Shown one piece after another: positions 22,680 through 34,875 of a stretch of DNA of 64,000 nucleotides. A program made the position numbers and the translations under genes. How positions within the stretch are numbered: the first letter of the stretch is position 1; the number at the start of each line of letters is the position of its first letter. The notes below the pieces were generated by a model, which did not search any database, was not told the DNA's origin, and was given only the letters and a program-made list of their open reading frames with translations. Source of the DNA: Celoporthe dispersa. Its lineage: Eukaryota; Ascomycota; Sordariomycetes; Diaporthales; Cryphonectriaceae. The DNA lies in the NCBI GenBank assembly GCA_016584495.1, contig WAID01000007.1, forward strand, positions 3,582,001 through 3,646,000. Reading direction: 5' to 3'.

Positions 22680-24744
22680 ATGTTCCGAACCGCCCTCCGC
22701 CAGAGCACGCGCGCCGCCGGTGCCCTCTCTGCCTCGAGCAGAGTTGCCGCCGTAAGTTTTGACCCCCGGAGAGAGAGGGCTTTGACGACATCACCACGCA
22801 CCCACCCACACCCACCCATCCACGCACAACACTTTTCCACCACGCCGACCCGACCTCAATCCCATCGAGAACCACCCCCAGACGGCCTCGAAGAGCTCCT
22901 GGAGGCACTGTCGAGCTCAATTGAGGCCACGCGCGCCCGCATGGCCTGTGCGCGAGGTCCTGCCCGAGCTCCATGGGGGCGTGCGAGGTTTTCCGGGCTG
23001 CCGAGCTGGAGCTGTTTTCGATCCGACCGGGGTGGTTGGCGTGGGCGTTCTGGCTGGGGACGTGGAATGAACACCTGGAGACACAAACGAGACACCACGC
23101 CTATGCCGCACCACCACAATAGCTTACAACAATGCTGACGTACCTCTCTTCCTCGTCGAATACAGGTTCGGTCCGCCGCTCCCGCCGTCGCCTCGATACA
23201 AGCTCGCACCTATGCCGACAAGGCTACCCCCACCGAGGTCTCCTCTATCCTCGAGCAGCGCATCCGTGGTGTGCAGGAGGAGTCCAACCTCGCCGAGACC
23301 GGTCGTGTCCTGTCTATCGGGTACGTTTAGACAAGCAGAGCGCCAGTCACTCGTCGCCGTCGACGATCTCCACCGGCCAGCCAACTCAGCTCACCACAAT
23401 AATGACGATGGTGCTGCTGCTGGTGCTGGTGGCCGCGTGGGAGATGCGAGCACCGAGGTCGCGTCGATTGATGGTGGGAAATTATGGCTGACATCTGGCC
23501 TCACAGTGATGGTATTGCCCGTGTGCACGGTATGGCCAACGTCCAGGCCGAGGAGCTGGTCGAGTATGTCTATCTATCTGTCCATCCCACATCCAACCCG
23601 CGCGGCCGAGATTGGTGGCTGACAGGTATTCCTATCCAGGTTTGCCTCTGGCGTCAAGGGCATGTGCATGAACCTCGAGGCCGGCCAGGTCGGTGTCGTG
23701 CTTTTTCGGCTCTGACCGTCTCGTCAAGGAGGGCGAGACCGTCAAGCGTACCGGAGAGATTGTGAGTGATTCCGCAGGGCGACGGCCTCGTCTTTGAGCT
23801 ACCGAACTGACTCTCTCCTCCTCAGGTCGATGTCCCCGTCGGCCCTGAGCTGCTCGGCCGTGTCGTCGACGCTCTCGGTAACCCCATCGACGGCAAGGGT
23901 CCTCTCAACACCAAGGAGAAGCGCCGCGCCCAGCTCAAGGCCCCCGGCATCCTGCCCCGTCGCTCCGTCAACCAGCCCGTGCAGACCGGTCTCAAGTCTA
24001 TCGATGCTATGGTTCCCATCGGCCGTGGCCAGCGTGAGCTGATCATCGGTGACCGTCAGACCGGAAAGACCGCCGTCGCCCTGGATGCCATGCTCAACCA
24101 GAAGCGGTGGAACAGCACCAAGGACGAGACCAAGAAGCTGTACTGCGTCTACGTCGCCGTCGGCCAGAAGCGGTCCACTGTTGCCCAGCTCGTCAAGACC
24201 CTGGAGGAGAACGACGCCATGAAGTACTCCGTCGTTGTTGCCGCCACCGCCTCCGAGGCCGCTCCCCTCCAGTACCTGGCTCCATTCACGGGTAGGTCCT
24301 TGCCTTTTCACCTTCATATCTGCCAAGCTTAGAAGGCACATTCCCGAATACCCATCATGGACCTTGTTATGATGTCGTTTCACCTCGAGCCGTCATGTCA
24401 CCCACTCTTGCAACACACAACCACTCGCTCCAACATCTCACAACACGCCTCAACAAGATCACGATGCTAACTCATTTTCAAAAGGCTCGGCCGTTGGTGA
24501 ATACTTCCGTGATAACGGCATGCACTCTCTGGTCATCTACGACGATCTGTCCAAGCAGGCTGTGGCCTACCGTCAGATGTCTCTCCTGCTGCGCCGTCCC
24601 CCCGGACGTGAGGCCTACCCCGGTGACGTCTTCTACCTGCACTCCCGCCTGCTCGAGCGTGCCGCCAAGATGAACGATACGCACGGTGGTGGCTCCATGA
24701 CTGCCCTGCCCGTCATTGAGACCCAGGGTGGTGATGTGTCTGCG

Positions 24745-24779
<35 letters not shown>

Positions 24780-25378
24780 CCAGATCTTCCTGGAGTCTGA
24801 GCTGTTCTACAAGGGTGTCCGTCCTGCCATCAACGTCGGTCTGTCCGTGTCGCGTGTCGGCTCCGCCGCCCAGCTCAAGGCCATGAAGCAGGTCGCTGGT
24901 TCCCTGAAGCTCTTCTTGGCCCAGTACCGTGAGGTCGCTGCCTTTGCCCAGTTCGGTTCCGATCTGGATGCCGCTACCAAGCAGACCCTGAACCGTGGTG
25001 AGCGTGTAAGTATTCCGATGAATCTTCCCTGAGACATCGTGTTTTCTATACTCCCCCCCCCCCCCTGATGACTCGTACGACCACGTGGCTGACCACATCG
25101 ATTTCTCTCTGCAGTTGACCGAGCTCCTCAAGCAGAAGCAGTACTCTCCCATGGCCGTCAACGAGATGGTGCCTCTCATCTTCGCCGGTGTCAATGGTCA
25201 CCTCGACTCCGTCCCCGTCGCCAAGATCCTCCAGTGGGAGGCTGACTTCCTGTCCCACCTGAAGACCAACGAGTCCGAGCTGATGGCCACCATCGACAAG
25301 GAGGGTGCCCTCAGCAAGGAGCTCGAGGCGAAGCTGAAGGATGTCATCACCAGCTTCACCAAGAGCTTCACCTCCTAG
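22680..25378 (+). CDS. ATP1: Mitochondrial F1-ATP synthase subunit alpha, one apparent frameshift
   Basis: Non-catalytic nucleotide-binding subunit of the F1 head of ATP synthase in the mitochondrial matrix. Seven exons: 22680-22751, 23166-23320, 23507-23563, 23640-23761, 23826-24291, 24485-25005 and 25115-25378. The N-terminus [15 protein letters not shown] is a mitochondrial presequence, and [20 protein letters not shown] marks the mature start. The Walker A loop is GDRQTGKT in exon 5, and the end matches the family ([14 protein letters not shown]). Exon 4 contains a run of five T at 23702-23706 where the family needs four (...[14 protein letters not shown]...). As written, the frame breaks there. 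Removing one base gives exactly 551 residues, the usual fungal length, so a homopolymer error is likely. Intron 1 is long (414 nt), and intron 6 carries a poly-C tract near 25050. Intron 5 uses an unusual AAG acceptor. Confidence 0.95.
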
Positions 25379-26160
25379 AGGGACTTATAATCCTGGATGA
25401 CCGGGGAGGGGAGAAAAAAAAGCCGTTTCTGGGGAGGGGCGATCTTTGGGGGCATGTGGAGGGAGACACACAAAAAGAAAAAAGACGTCTATACCGCGTG
25501 TAGTTCGTTTCCCAACTTAGAGAGAGACAGGGAGGAGGAGGCTTTCATGATATCGGGGTGCCGGTGACTGGAAGATGGCATGAGTGAGAGGGTGATGTCG
25601 GTTGCACCATTGTAAAAATAGAGTCGTCAACCAAACTAGCACTCGATTTCTTTTTGTCCGCGAAGGCATTCAGCTCCAATTACCGCTCTGGCCCAGTGCA
25701 ATCCTGCCCCCTCGGTATGATTTTCTAAACCGTCAAAAACTTTTATCGTATCTTGCAAAACTTTCTGCGGACGACTTGGTGGTCATTAGGTAAGGTGGCC
25801 AGGAGCCAGTGCCATGTAGCTCGCTTCCTTTTCAGAACTCCGTGGCCGTGACATCATCTCGGACCACCACAAGCCCAAAGCAACACCGACACACATCAGA
25901 CAGGTTCAACATCGATTCGTCACCGTACTTCTTCCTCCGCACATATCTTCTCTCTCCGATCTTCACCCCTAGTCATCCCGCTCTGGAAAGCATCACCTGT
26001 CCGAGCGTACCACTGTCGCGACGTTAATTGCCCTCACACGCGCAAGCATCTCGAGCAGATCCGCGCTTCCGAACATCCTCCGCGAACAGGTGTCCTCGGA
26101 AGCTGAAGCGCGCAGACGACCTTGGATCACGTCCACTCTGGGGCAGCAGGGTCCTTTCAG
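25379..26160. other. Spacer between ATP1 and the NAD(P)HX dehydratase gene
   Basis: This 780-bp spacer holds the ATP1 3' UTR (A-rich near 25410-25485) and then the promoter and leader of the next gene. In-frame codons continue upstream of 26161, but no upstream ATG gives a more family-like N-terminus. Confidence 0.45.
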
Positions 26161-27465
26161 ATGGCATCAGACATGTCTCCCGCCACCAGAGAGCTCCTGG
26201 GCCGCGTGCGCCAGCTGGTGCCGCCCATGCTGGACAAGTTCCACAAAGGTCTGCACACCTCAAGATCTGGACAAGGTCTGCGTGCCGCTCGATGGACAAG
26301 ATTAGTGTGCTGATCCTTTGCTTGGGCCGCGAGATAGGTCAGCAGGGGCGTATAGGAGTTATTGGTGGCAGTGAGGACTACACAGGTGCGCCGTACTTTT
26401 CGGCTATGGCGAGCGCGAGGTTGGGATGTGATATGGTACGCTTCGCGCCTCTACCCTTTGGACAGATGATCGAGCTAACGATTGCTCCTCTCCTCTCCCT
26501 CTCTCTCCCATCCTCCTTTGTAGTCCCACGTCATCTGTACTCCAGGCGCCGCCTCCGTGATCAAGACCTACTCCCCGAACCTCATGGTCCACCCCCTCAT
26601 GCGACAATCTCCTTCCCCCAACACGTCCGACAAGTCCTCCACTACCAACTCTGCCGACACCGTCGCCTCCCCCATCATCGACATGCTCGCCCGGCTCCAC
26701 GTGCTCGTCGTGGGACCGGGGCTGGGCCGCGACCCGCTGATGCAGGACACCGTGGCCAAGGTCATCAGCGCGGCGCGGGAGAAGGACACACCCGTGGTGC
26801 TGGACGCAGACGCGCTGCTCGTCGTGCAGAAGCGGCCGGAGATCGTGAAGGGATATAGGCTGGCCGTGCTGACGCCCAACGTGGTGGAGTTTGGCAGGCT
26901 GTGCAAGGCGCTGGGGGTCGGGGAGGAGGAGGCCAAGGGAAAAGAGGAGACGGCGAGGGTCGAGGCCCTTGCGCGTGCGCTGGGCGGCGTGACGATCGTG
27001 CAGAAGGGGTTTCACGACTTCATCAGCGACGGGGAGACGACGCTGACTGTGGACCTGGAGGGCGGGAAGAAGAGGAGCGGCGGGCAGGGGGACACGCTGA
27101 CGGGGTCCATCGCGACGTTCCTGGGCTGGAGGCGGGCGTACCTAGATGGGCTGTGGGATCACGGGGGAAAGCTGGAGGAGGGGGAGCTGGTGCAGCTTGC
27201 GGCGTTTGGGGGGTGTGTCATCACAAGGGTAAGTCTTGATCTCGTTTTCACTCTCTCGCCTGCCTACGAAGATAGGACGGAACATGAAACTGACTTTTTC
27301 TTTCTCTCTTTCCTTTCTATTTGATGGCGACAGGCATCCTCTCGTCAGGCCTTTGAGAAGAAGGGCCGCAGTCTACAGGCGAGCGACCTCACGGACGAGG
27401 TACACATCGCCTTTCTCAAGCTCTTTGGGGAGGACGAGCCGGACGTGGGCACCCTGAAGCTGTAG
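26161..27465 (+). CDS. ATP-dependent (S)-NAD(P)H-hydrate dehydratase
   Basis: Metabolite-repair enzyme of the ribokinase-like fold that dehydrates damaged NADHX and NADPHX back to NADH and NADPH with ATP. Four exons, 26161-26248, 26338-26435, 26524-27228 and 27334-27465, splice in frame to 340 residues. Motifs in order are [20 protein letters not shown] (substrate and ATP site), [34 protein letters not shown] and [11 protein letters not shown], the last holding the catalytic GQGD. The C-terminal exon ends EPDVGTLKL. The start at 26161 ([22 protein letters not shown]) fits the usual short cytosolic N-terminus. An ATG 39 bases upstream would add a short extension. Family and function are clear; cellular location (cytosol or mitochondria) is not. 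Confidence 0.93.
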
Positions 27466-29738
27466 GCGAGGGGAGGGGGCTGGGCGATCGATCCGCCACC
27501 TGCCAAGCTGCTAATTTCCTTCTCTGGCTGGCGGCATATTACTACGAGCTCACGCAGCAGGGCCCTGCGTTGATATTCAGTGCATATGTTTGGGTTGGCA
27601 GCATAGGCCTGCTGACTATACAGAGTCTAGGACCAGAGGTGACGTGCCAAGTTAACCATCGTACCAGGCAACCATGAAATACCGACGGTGTCTAGTCTTC
27701 TGGACTTTCACCATATGATCCATCTCTCACGTTGAGTCGGTGTGAATCAAGGGATATGTTTGCAAGCAGAGATGGCGAACACAAGCCAGCTGCCCCGCTC
27801 CGACCAAAAAAGAACTACAAGGGAGGGAGGCGGACACCAAAGGACAAAAGAGAGGAGAAGAGAGAGAAAGAAAGAAAAAAAAAGGAAAACCTTTCCCCTC
27901 CCAAAAGAGCTATTGAACCGGTCTGCACTGTGCCTGGCTACTACCGGCTCTCCTACGCGGGAAAAGAAAAGAAGACGGCCCCGGCCGCCCCCTCCCCCTC
28001 GCATGCCGTGGTGCAGCAAGCGCCTGAGCCGTGCCGAGATGCAGAGAGAGCTAGACACGCAAGGAGGGAAGGATGGGTGTGGATCTCCCGCGAAAGACAT
28101 GGGAAAGGGGGGGGAGGGGGGAGAAAGGGGAAGGAAAGGGAAGAAAAAAAAAAGACGTTGTGTCGCGGGTGAGACATCAGTTAGGTTGGAAGATCGGGAG
28201 GAAGGAGGGGGAAGAGGGCATGTCGTGACGTCGAGGACACTTTTCGTCTGTTTTCTCTTCTCGTCCTTTTTTTCTTTCTTTCTTCTTCTCTCTTTTTTTT
28301 TTCTTCCTTTCCTTCCACATTTGCCTCAAAAATGATAGAGAGATCTGTCATATTGATAGATCATAATAGAAGAGAATAAAGGGCCGATGAGATTGACGAA
28401 GCATAATAGAGCGAGACAAACAAACAAACCAAAAAAAAACAAAAAAAAAAAAAAAAGACGGGACATCGATCATAATGCTAGGCCCTTTTGAGTCCCATAC
28501 CACATACAGTGGGGACTTTTTGCATGCCAGGATGTGAAAGGGAAACCAGGCGAGAGGCCACACAGGAAGAAGAAAGGTATTGTCCACAGCATGAGCCATG
28601 ATTTACTTTCTCCACGGCGGGAGTCGGAGTGTCACAGGGAGGAACTTGTCGTTGCAAAAGCGGCAAGCTAGCTGTTCCAGAACCATACAGACACACGCAC
28701 ACACAAAAAAAGGAAAAAGAAGGAAAGAGAAGAAAGAAAGAAAGAAAAACAATGCTGTCGCGAAAAGCAAAGCAGCACGGGCGGGAAGGGGGGAAAGCTG
28801 GTCCCGACCCATGAGCAAGGGAAGGGCCCCGTCCCGATCGAGGGTCGAGATCGAGAGGAAGGTAGCAAAGATAGATCCTGGGTTGCATCGTGGCCCGACT
28901 TATGCGGGATCTGGCGAGGTGCGCAAGCGAGGGTGGCTTGGTCTATATGATCTTGTCCCCCGTGAAGCAAAGGCTAGGCCAGCCAGCCTCATCATCTCGA
29001 GATATTGACATAAGGAGGTCGTCTGTGCCTGTAGTCTCGTATCTCGTAGGTGGCTGGCGGGGTGTGAAGAGCTCCAGCTGCTGGTGGTGAGAGGGTACGC
29101 GCCTCGGCTCCAGCAGGACTGTAGAGTGCCCGCGATAGCCACCCAAAAGGCCAAAAAAGACAAGGAGGGGAAGAAAAAAAAGAAGAAGAGGCAGGAGAGA
29201 CCACGAAAAGTCCCGACGGGTATTCATGGGTGGGAGCAGGCAGATGGTCTAGGCATGGGCCAGATGGTGAGAGGGGGACCGTCCCTTACCTACACTAACT
29301 AGGTCTGTTAGGTCATGGTCCTGGTGGAAGAAGCAAGGTGATCCGCGGCCCTCCCGCCTGCGGGTGGAACATGTCTTGTAGGTAGGGAGGATGGCGAGAG
29401 GGGAGGCCAGAACCCGTTGACCGAGCATGGACCCCTCTTGCGCGAGAGAGAGAAGGAGAGAGGCCCAGATTCGAGCCTGGAGAGCAGGGCGTAGGTTGTA
29501 CTCCCTTCCCTCCCTCCAGAGCCGGCCGAGTCACAGCTGTGACTGACCTGCGGCGGCGGCGCCGTGGCGCATAACACAAGAGCCAGCCAGTGCAGTGCGA
29601 CACTCCTGGACCACGGCCTCGGAAGCCCTCGCTTCAGATGGGTACCTATTGGCTGCTCTGGCGGCCGCCTGCCGGCGCAACGGGTCGGAAGAGAGCTCAG
29701 CAGAGAGGTCCCATGCTGTCTCAGCCGAAGGATAGACC

Positions 29739-29741
<3 letters not shown>

Positions 29742-29770
<29 letters not shown>
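29742..29770. repeat. (CT)n microsatellite
   Basis: Twenty-nine bases of perfect CT dinucleotide repeat in a gene-free region. Confidence 0.9.
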
Positions 29771-29773
<3 letters not shown>

Positions 29774-32093
29774 CGCCCGCTCTCTCCAAAAGGTGGCTAG
29801 TATATAGAACTCTCGTCCCTTGGCTTCTCCTCCTCTTGCTGCCGCAGCTGAGACATGTTGGTGGCGGGGCCTTGAGGCACCATAGTAGCTTCGGAAAAGC
29901 TCTTCACGCCCAAGGAGAATAGGCGGACAAGAGGTGAAAGTGCTCGTCCGCTTGGGAGCCGTCCTCGATAGAGAGCTGCCTGTGTCTCTGGGGAGGAGAG
30001 GAGGGCAGAGCTCAGCCGAATGTCTCGACCGAGCCCTGGGCTTTCGGACTAGGTCGCTGTCCCTGCCTCCTCCTCCTCCTCCTGGGTGCAGTGTGTGTTT
30101 CCAACAAAGCCGTTGACGACTCGGGTGCCCGCGCAAGTCTGGCCCTATCCACAGACAGTCTCTTGAAGGTGCTCGCTCGCTCTTCCTTCCTTCACTTGAC
30201 TGAATCAGAGACCTACCTTCCCCAGAGGCCCAGCCTCTGGTGTCAGTGAAGTGGCGCCAGTGGCGGCGCCTTAGTTAGGCACGAGTCCATCGAAAGTCGT
30301 GATCTTTTTTTTTCTTAGTCCTTTGTTTTTTGGGTTTCTTTTTTATTTTGGTTGGAGCCATTCATCTTGCAAGGAAATGATGATCGACCAATCACACAAG
30401 TCAGCGAGATTCGCGGTCCTCACCGTCGATCCGGGAGCGAATAAAAAGGAGCATTGCAGAAGAAATAGCGAAAGGTAGACCTCCCAAAAAATTTTCTTGG
30501 GAAAAAGAATTCCTTCTCCCAAGGCCCCTGGTTGGTCCCTCATGCTGTTCTTGGTGGACGATGTGACGATGTCTGCAGGTTAAAAAAGAAGATGAACTGA
30601 AGTTGCTTTTCTGGGCGGGGGCAGGGATGGCGAGATTGGATCTGCTGGTAGTTCATTCGTCCTAGCTTGTGCCAAGGTACCAGGGTCGAGGTTTGGCCAA
30701 CCTCCCCCCCCCCTCGTTACTTCTCTTCATGGGCTGGACGCGACTTCTGCCCTCCCTGCATCCGTCATGGACGACTATCCTCCTCCTTGTGTATTCATCT
30801 CGAAACATCGTCCCTTGCGCTGCTTGTCTGATCCGGCAGCAACCTCCTACAGTCAGACACATCTTCATGTGCTAGGGTCATGTCGCGTGATGAGAGCTGC
30901 GTGTGCCCCACCAGGCGATATATGACGAAATGCAGGCGGTAAAGCTGCAGGCCGAGGAGCAGGCGGAGGAGCAGGAGAGGGTCCTCGCGTCTCGCCAACC
31001 ATCCGTCGTCACCCAAGACGAGCAACACCGTGCCCGGTGTCCCAGTGTTTGGTGGGCCCTGCTAGCATGATTGCCGCTCACCGGTGACTCGTGGCCATTG
31101 CTTGTGTCGAATCGTCCTGCGTGGATCCCCATCCGCGGATCTGGGCCTCCCACTGATGACGAGAGCTGAATGGGGCCACGGCAGAAGCAGCACAGGTCGA
31201 CAACGTCCCAGCACACTGTGGTCCCGAGGGGAATGGACAGGTAGAGAGGCCATCGTCCTCCCTCGCACACACCGTTGTCCACAGCAGTCCTGACAAGCTC
31301 TGCTTGAACTTGCCCCTCGATCGATGCCTGGGCCGCTCTGCATATGCCGTACTCGACTCCCATGCATGGGACTACTGCATCACACTAAAGCACCTCGGGA
31401 TGGGCGAGCCGGACGACGAACCCTTGCTGGGCTGACAGCACTGACAGTGTGGATGGGTGACTTTCTCTCGCAGGCTGAGCCTCATTCGACTCTCTGGGCA
31501 GGGCCGCTCACTGCTAGCATTTACATACGTCCACGCGCGGCCGTTCCCCACTCCCGCTCCCTTCCAAGCTGGAGCTAGCAAGGCACGGCTCCAGTATATG
31601 GGACTCTCTCTTTCTCTCAACTTTCTCTCGCCTTGGCCTGTATGTAGGGCGACCGCCTGGCTAAGACGTTCTGCTACGTGGCTGGTGTTTGTCTCCCGTT
31701 TCTCTCTCCCGCGCGGCAAGGGCATATAACATTCCAGTGGCTGCTTCTCCATCTGACTTCTAGAAGTCCAACCCGTCCTCTCTGGGTCTCATCTTGGTTT
31801 CTTGATACTGAGATCTTCACCAAAGGCCCTCGGTGTGAAGAAGAAACAGGGGGAGGGGAAAAGGGCTTCACTCAGCATTCGCCATGTCCATGCCCAGGTG
31901 ATTCATTGGATAGATGAGCAAGGCTTGGACCCTCCAGTCACTGTGAGTGAGTCCTGCACTCGTATTGGTGAATCTCACCTTTGGATCAGACAATAGTACT
32001 GACCTCTCTTCACAGAATCTTTCCCAATTGGAGCACTGGGTCAAGCCAAAAGAAGAGCCACACAAGATCAGCCCTCAGGGAACACAATAACAC

Positions 32094-32114
32094 CACCTGG
32101 CACCTGGCACCTGG
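32094..32114. repeat. Three tandem CACCTGG units
   Basis: Three perfect head-to-tail copies of a 7-base unit, followed by a partial copy, about 710 bp before the start of the 32.8-kb gene. Confidence 0.85.
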
Positions 32115-32825
32115 CACAGGAACATGATTATCCATTGTGTCCCACAAGTCAGCCTTCACTAGCACCTGCACTGAAGGGGTCTCCATTCTTCTCTCACGCA
32201 CCCTCACCAGGCCCAACCTGGGAGTCACTCAACACACTGACTCCCTCTCTTTATCTTCAAAACCTAAAAAGGAAAATTCCCTGAGGTTGCACCTGCCTAG
32301 ACTCTCACAGCCCTTTTATCCCCCTTCCCCTCTTTTTTTTTACCCTTTCCTTTCTCTCCACCTGCGTCCAGAACATACCCAGAACAAACCGGCTTCTACC
32401 TAACGACCGTCTGTGCACCCTCAACCGAATCGCTTACACATCGCTCCGAGACAAATTTACCACAGAAATTGCGATACCCTCGTAAGACGATCGGTACCGA
32501 CTACCCTGGACCACGAGCCCCAGAGACAATTTCTCAACAGCGAATAAACGCCCCTCGTTCCTGTGAGACCGTGGAAACCTCCCACCGGTTCTTTGCTTCC
32601 TCCGCGCTGGGCTAGCCTCGTGGGCGGGCAAGGATATCAAGTCTTTATACGACGAGAATCCCACACTACCGCCTGTCCCGTCAGCCACCGAGTCCTTGCT
32701 TCCGTACGTGCTCCCACATCGCTCGAGGTCCTGCATGAGCACTGCATAGCAGATGCGGTGGCAGCCTTGGTTGGATGCAGCTGACAAGATAGATTACGCA
32801 CGCAGCCCCCTCAATCCCCGTCACG

Positions 32826-34875
32826 ATGGCCAATGGGTTGGACAAGCTGGAGCGGCTGTTCTCCAACAAGAAGAAAGCTGCACACAGCCGTCACACCTCC
32901 GAGTCTTACATAAACGGCAGTGCTCCCGACCCTCGCCCGCTGCCACAGGAATCCACTGCTACTTCACCCTGCCAGTTCCCCCAGTCTCCTTTCATAAGGC
33001 CCAAGGCCAACGTGATGCAACCGCGCAACGAGCTTATGCGCTGCTCCCCCCGGTCTGTCGCCCGTACCGACTCGTCCAGGTCGAAGAGATTTAGCAAGAC
33101 ATCATCAGCTGGTGACAGCCTCAAGGAAACGATGAGTGACCGGCGTCGACCCAACAGCTACTCCACGACCGCCTCGTTCCACATCCCCAGCAGGACCTCG
33201 TCGCTCTTGTCGAGGAGAAACGACAGGTTCCCGGGCGGGCTGGTCCAGCTGCATCTCCCCCGTGAAACCGCATTCGCCGATGGTTCTGCACAGTCCAGCC
33301 TGTCTACAGAGGCAAGAGCATTGCCCCGCAAGGGTGAGAAGCCAACCACACGGAGAGGTTTGTTGGATGCTTTGCCAATCTATCCAGCAGCGCGAGTCGA
33401 GACGCCTCCGCCCTCAGATCAGGATGAGATCAGCTTTCCCTCACCCCCCCAGCACGGACACAAGCCTTCGACGGTCTTGCTGCAGCTCACACCAGAGCCG
33501 TCTCCCGAGATGACCCCCCAGCGCGACTCACCGCTCAGTGAGCCCAAGTCAAGCCCTGGGATCAAGAGGGAGACGGCACCTGCGCCGCCATCCAGACGTG
33601 CCACAGATGCAAGCGCGCCACTGCTGGATGACGACTGGCGAGACCCGTACATCCACGGACCTCAGAACAACACCACCACCACCACCACGAGCACCAACAC
33701 TAGCCCAAATGCCAAAGTCGTCTTCCACGACCCTCCCGTCGAAGACTTCCTCTCCATGACTTACGAAGACCTTGCTGAGGTAAAAATGACCTACCCATCA
33801 GATCCGCCCCCGTCGCGCGCACCTCCCCCGCCCGTCCTGCCGCCAAGCGCCCTCTCGCCGCTGTCGCCTGCATCGCCTGCATCGCCCGCGTCGCTCATGT
33901 CGCCCATGTCGCCAATTGCGCCCTTGATTCGCAGTCCGATGCCCTCGTCACCCGCAATGGCGTACAGCCAGGTAGCTGCCTGGGAGGCCGCGCGCATTGC
34001 CAAGAAGTTTGACTTTGATGTCGTTTACGTCGCCAACTTCTGGCCAGGCAGGATGAACCATCTCCACCAGCCGCGGAAGCTAAGCGCTGCAGCCATCTCG
34101 GCCTCGCTGCCCACCTCGGCGGTCTCGTCTGCTAACAGCTCCTTCTCCCACTCTCTTCCCGCCTCGCTGCTCTCCTCACCTACCTCTGACCGGCATACTA
34201 CAGCGACGCGCAGCTCAACCCCGCGTAACTCCCTCCAGGGTGCGGCCTCCTCAGTCCACGTGCCCTCAGAGCTTTTCGCTCAGCCTCTCGTCCCAATGTC
34301 TGACTGCTGCCCCGGGTCAGGCAGGCCCGTACGCAGCGCCGGCCCGATGAGAGGCTGTCTCCTGGCAGGCTACGGCCTCGAGACCATCGCCGCGCCGTTC
34401 AAACTGAATACGAGAGTCCACAAGAAGATCCTACGCACCGCCGGCTGGATCGAGCACCGAAACAGCGCCGCAAAAGAGAACGAGTTTGCGCGGGGCTATG
34501 CACGATCATTCTACACCGGCTCGACACTGCCTGCGACTGCTGCTGCTGCGCCTTCCACGCCAAGGCGCTCATCGGCGCCGGATGCGTCTGTACGGACCTC
34601 CTTTACTGCGAAGTCGACGCCAGGCACGCCTCTGGGCACGAAGGACGACCCCAAGAAGCACGAGATCGCACAGAGCAACCAGAAGGTCAACCGCGGCCTG
34701 GTCTTTTGTAGCGTACCGCCGCCCCCGCGGTCCAAGCGGCTCGGTGAACAGCAGCACGGCGGAGCTGGAGGCGCTGGGGAAGGAAGCTGAGGCACTGGTG
34801 GAGCTTATACTGGACTTTCATGTGGAGAGAAGGCGGTGGGAGGCTGCCCAGGAGGCAAGGAGGGCAAGCGGGTGA
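32826..34875 (+). CDS. Uncharacterised Ser/Pro-rich protein with a conserved-looking core, probable frameshift near the end
   Basis: I do not recognise the family. The uninterrupted frame runs from MANGLDKLERLFSNKKKAA (32826) to a stop at 34788-34790 (654 residues). The N-terminal half is disordered and basic, with many Ser-Pro pairs. A run of SP-containing repeats at 33850-33950 suggests proline-directed phosphorylation. Two stretches look folded: residues encoded near 33960-34060 (AWEAARIAKKFDFDVVYVAN) and near 34350-34480 (GCLLAGYGLETIAAPFKLN then KKILRTAGWIEHR). These have a flavour of a divergent GAF-like domain, but that is a guess. The annotated end is unnatural (Gly/Gln-rich). Removing one C from the run at 34722-34726 instead reads into a 43-residue helical tail (TAELEALGKEAEALVELILD...) ending at 34875, total 682 residues. 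A small non-consensus intron there is the alternative. Confidence 0.68.

Larger units (their letters stand above)
27466..32825. other. 5.3-kb low-complexity intergenic region
   Basis: The longest gene-free stretch. It begins with the 3' end of the dehydratase gene. A purine-rich block follows at about 27810-28165, then a pyrimidine-rich block at about 28235-28320. A tracts occur near 28430-28456, and a second purine block at about 28705-28750. There is a (CT)n microsatellite at 29742-29770 and three tandem CACCTGG units at 32094-32114. Open frames here are compositional artefacts on both strands. The last few hundred bases (32270-32430) are CT-rich and look like a transcription start for the next gene. 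I found no tRNA, 5S copy or transposon ends. Confidence 0.5.

Noticed and set aside
27732..28335. Lys/Arg/Glu-rich frames of 146 and 197 codons
   Set aside because: They arise from a purine-rich tract, and no conserved motif or plausible splice structure is present.
29462..29482. tRNA B-box-like GATTCGAGCCT
   Set aside because: No A-box, acceptor stem or anticodon arm can be folded around it.
30878..31363. 161-codon minus-strand frame
   Set aside because: It has mixed Cys/Ser/Trp composition without family resemblance, and overlapping frames of similar length occur on both strands.
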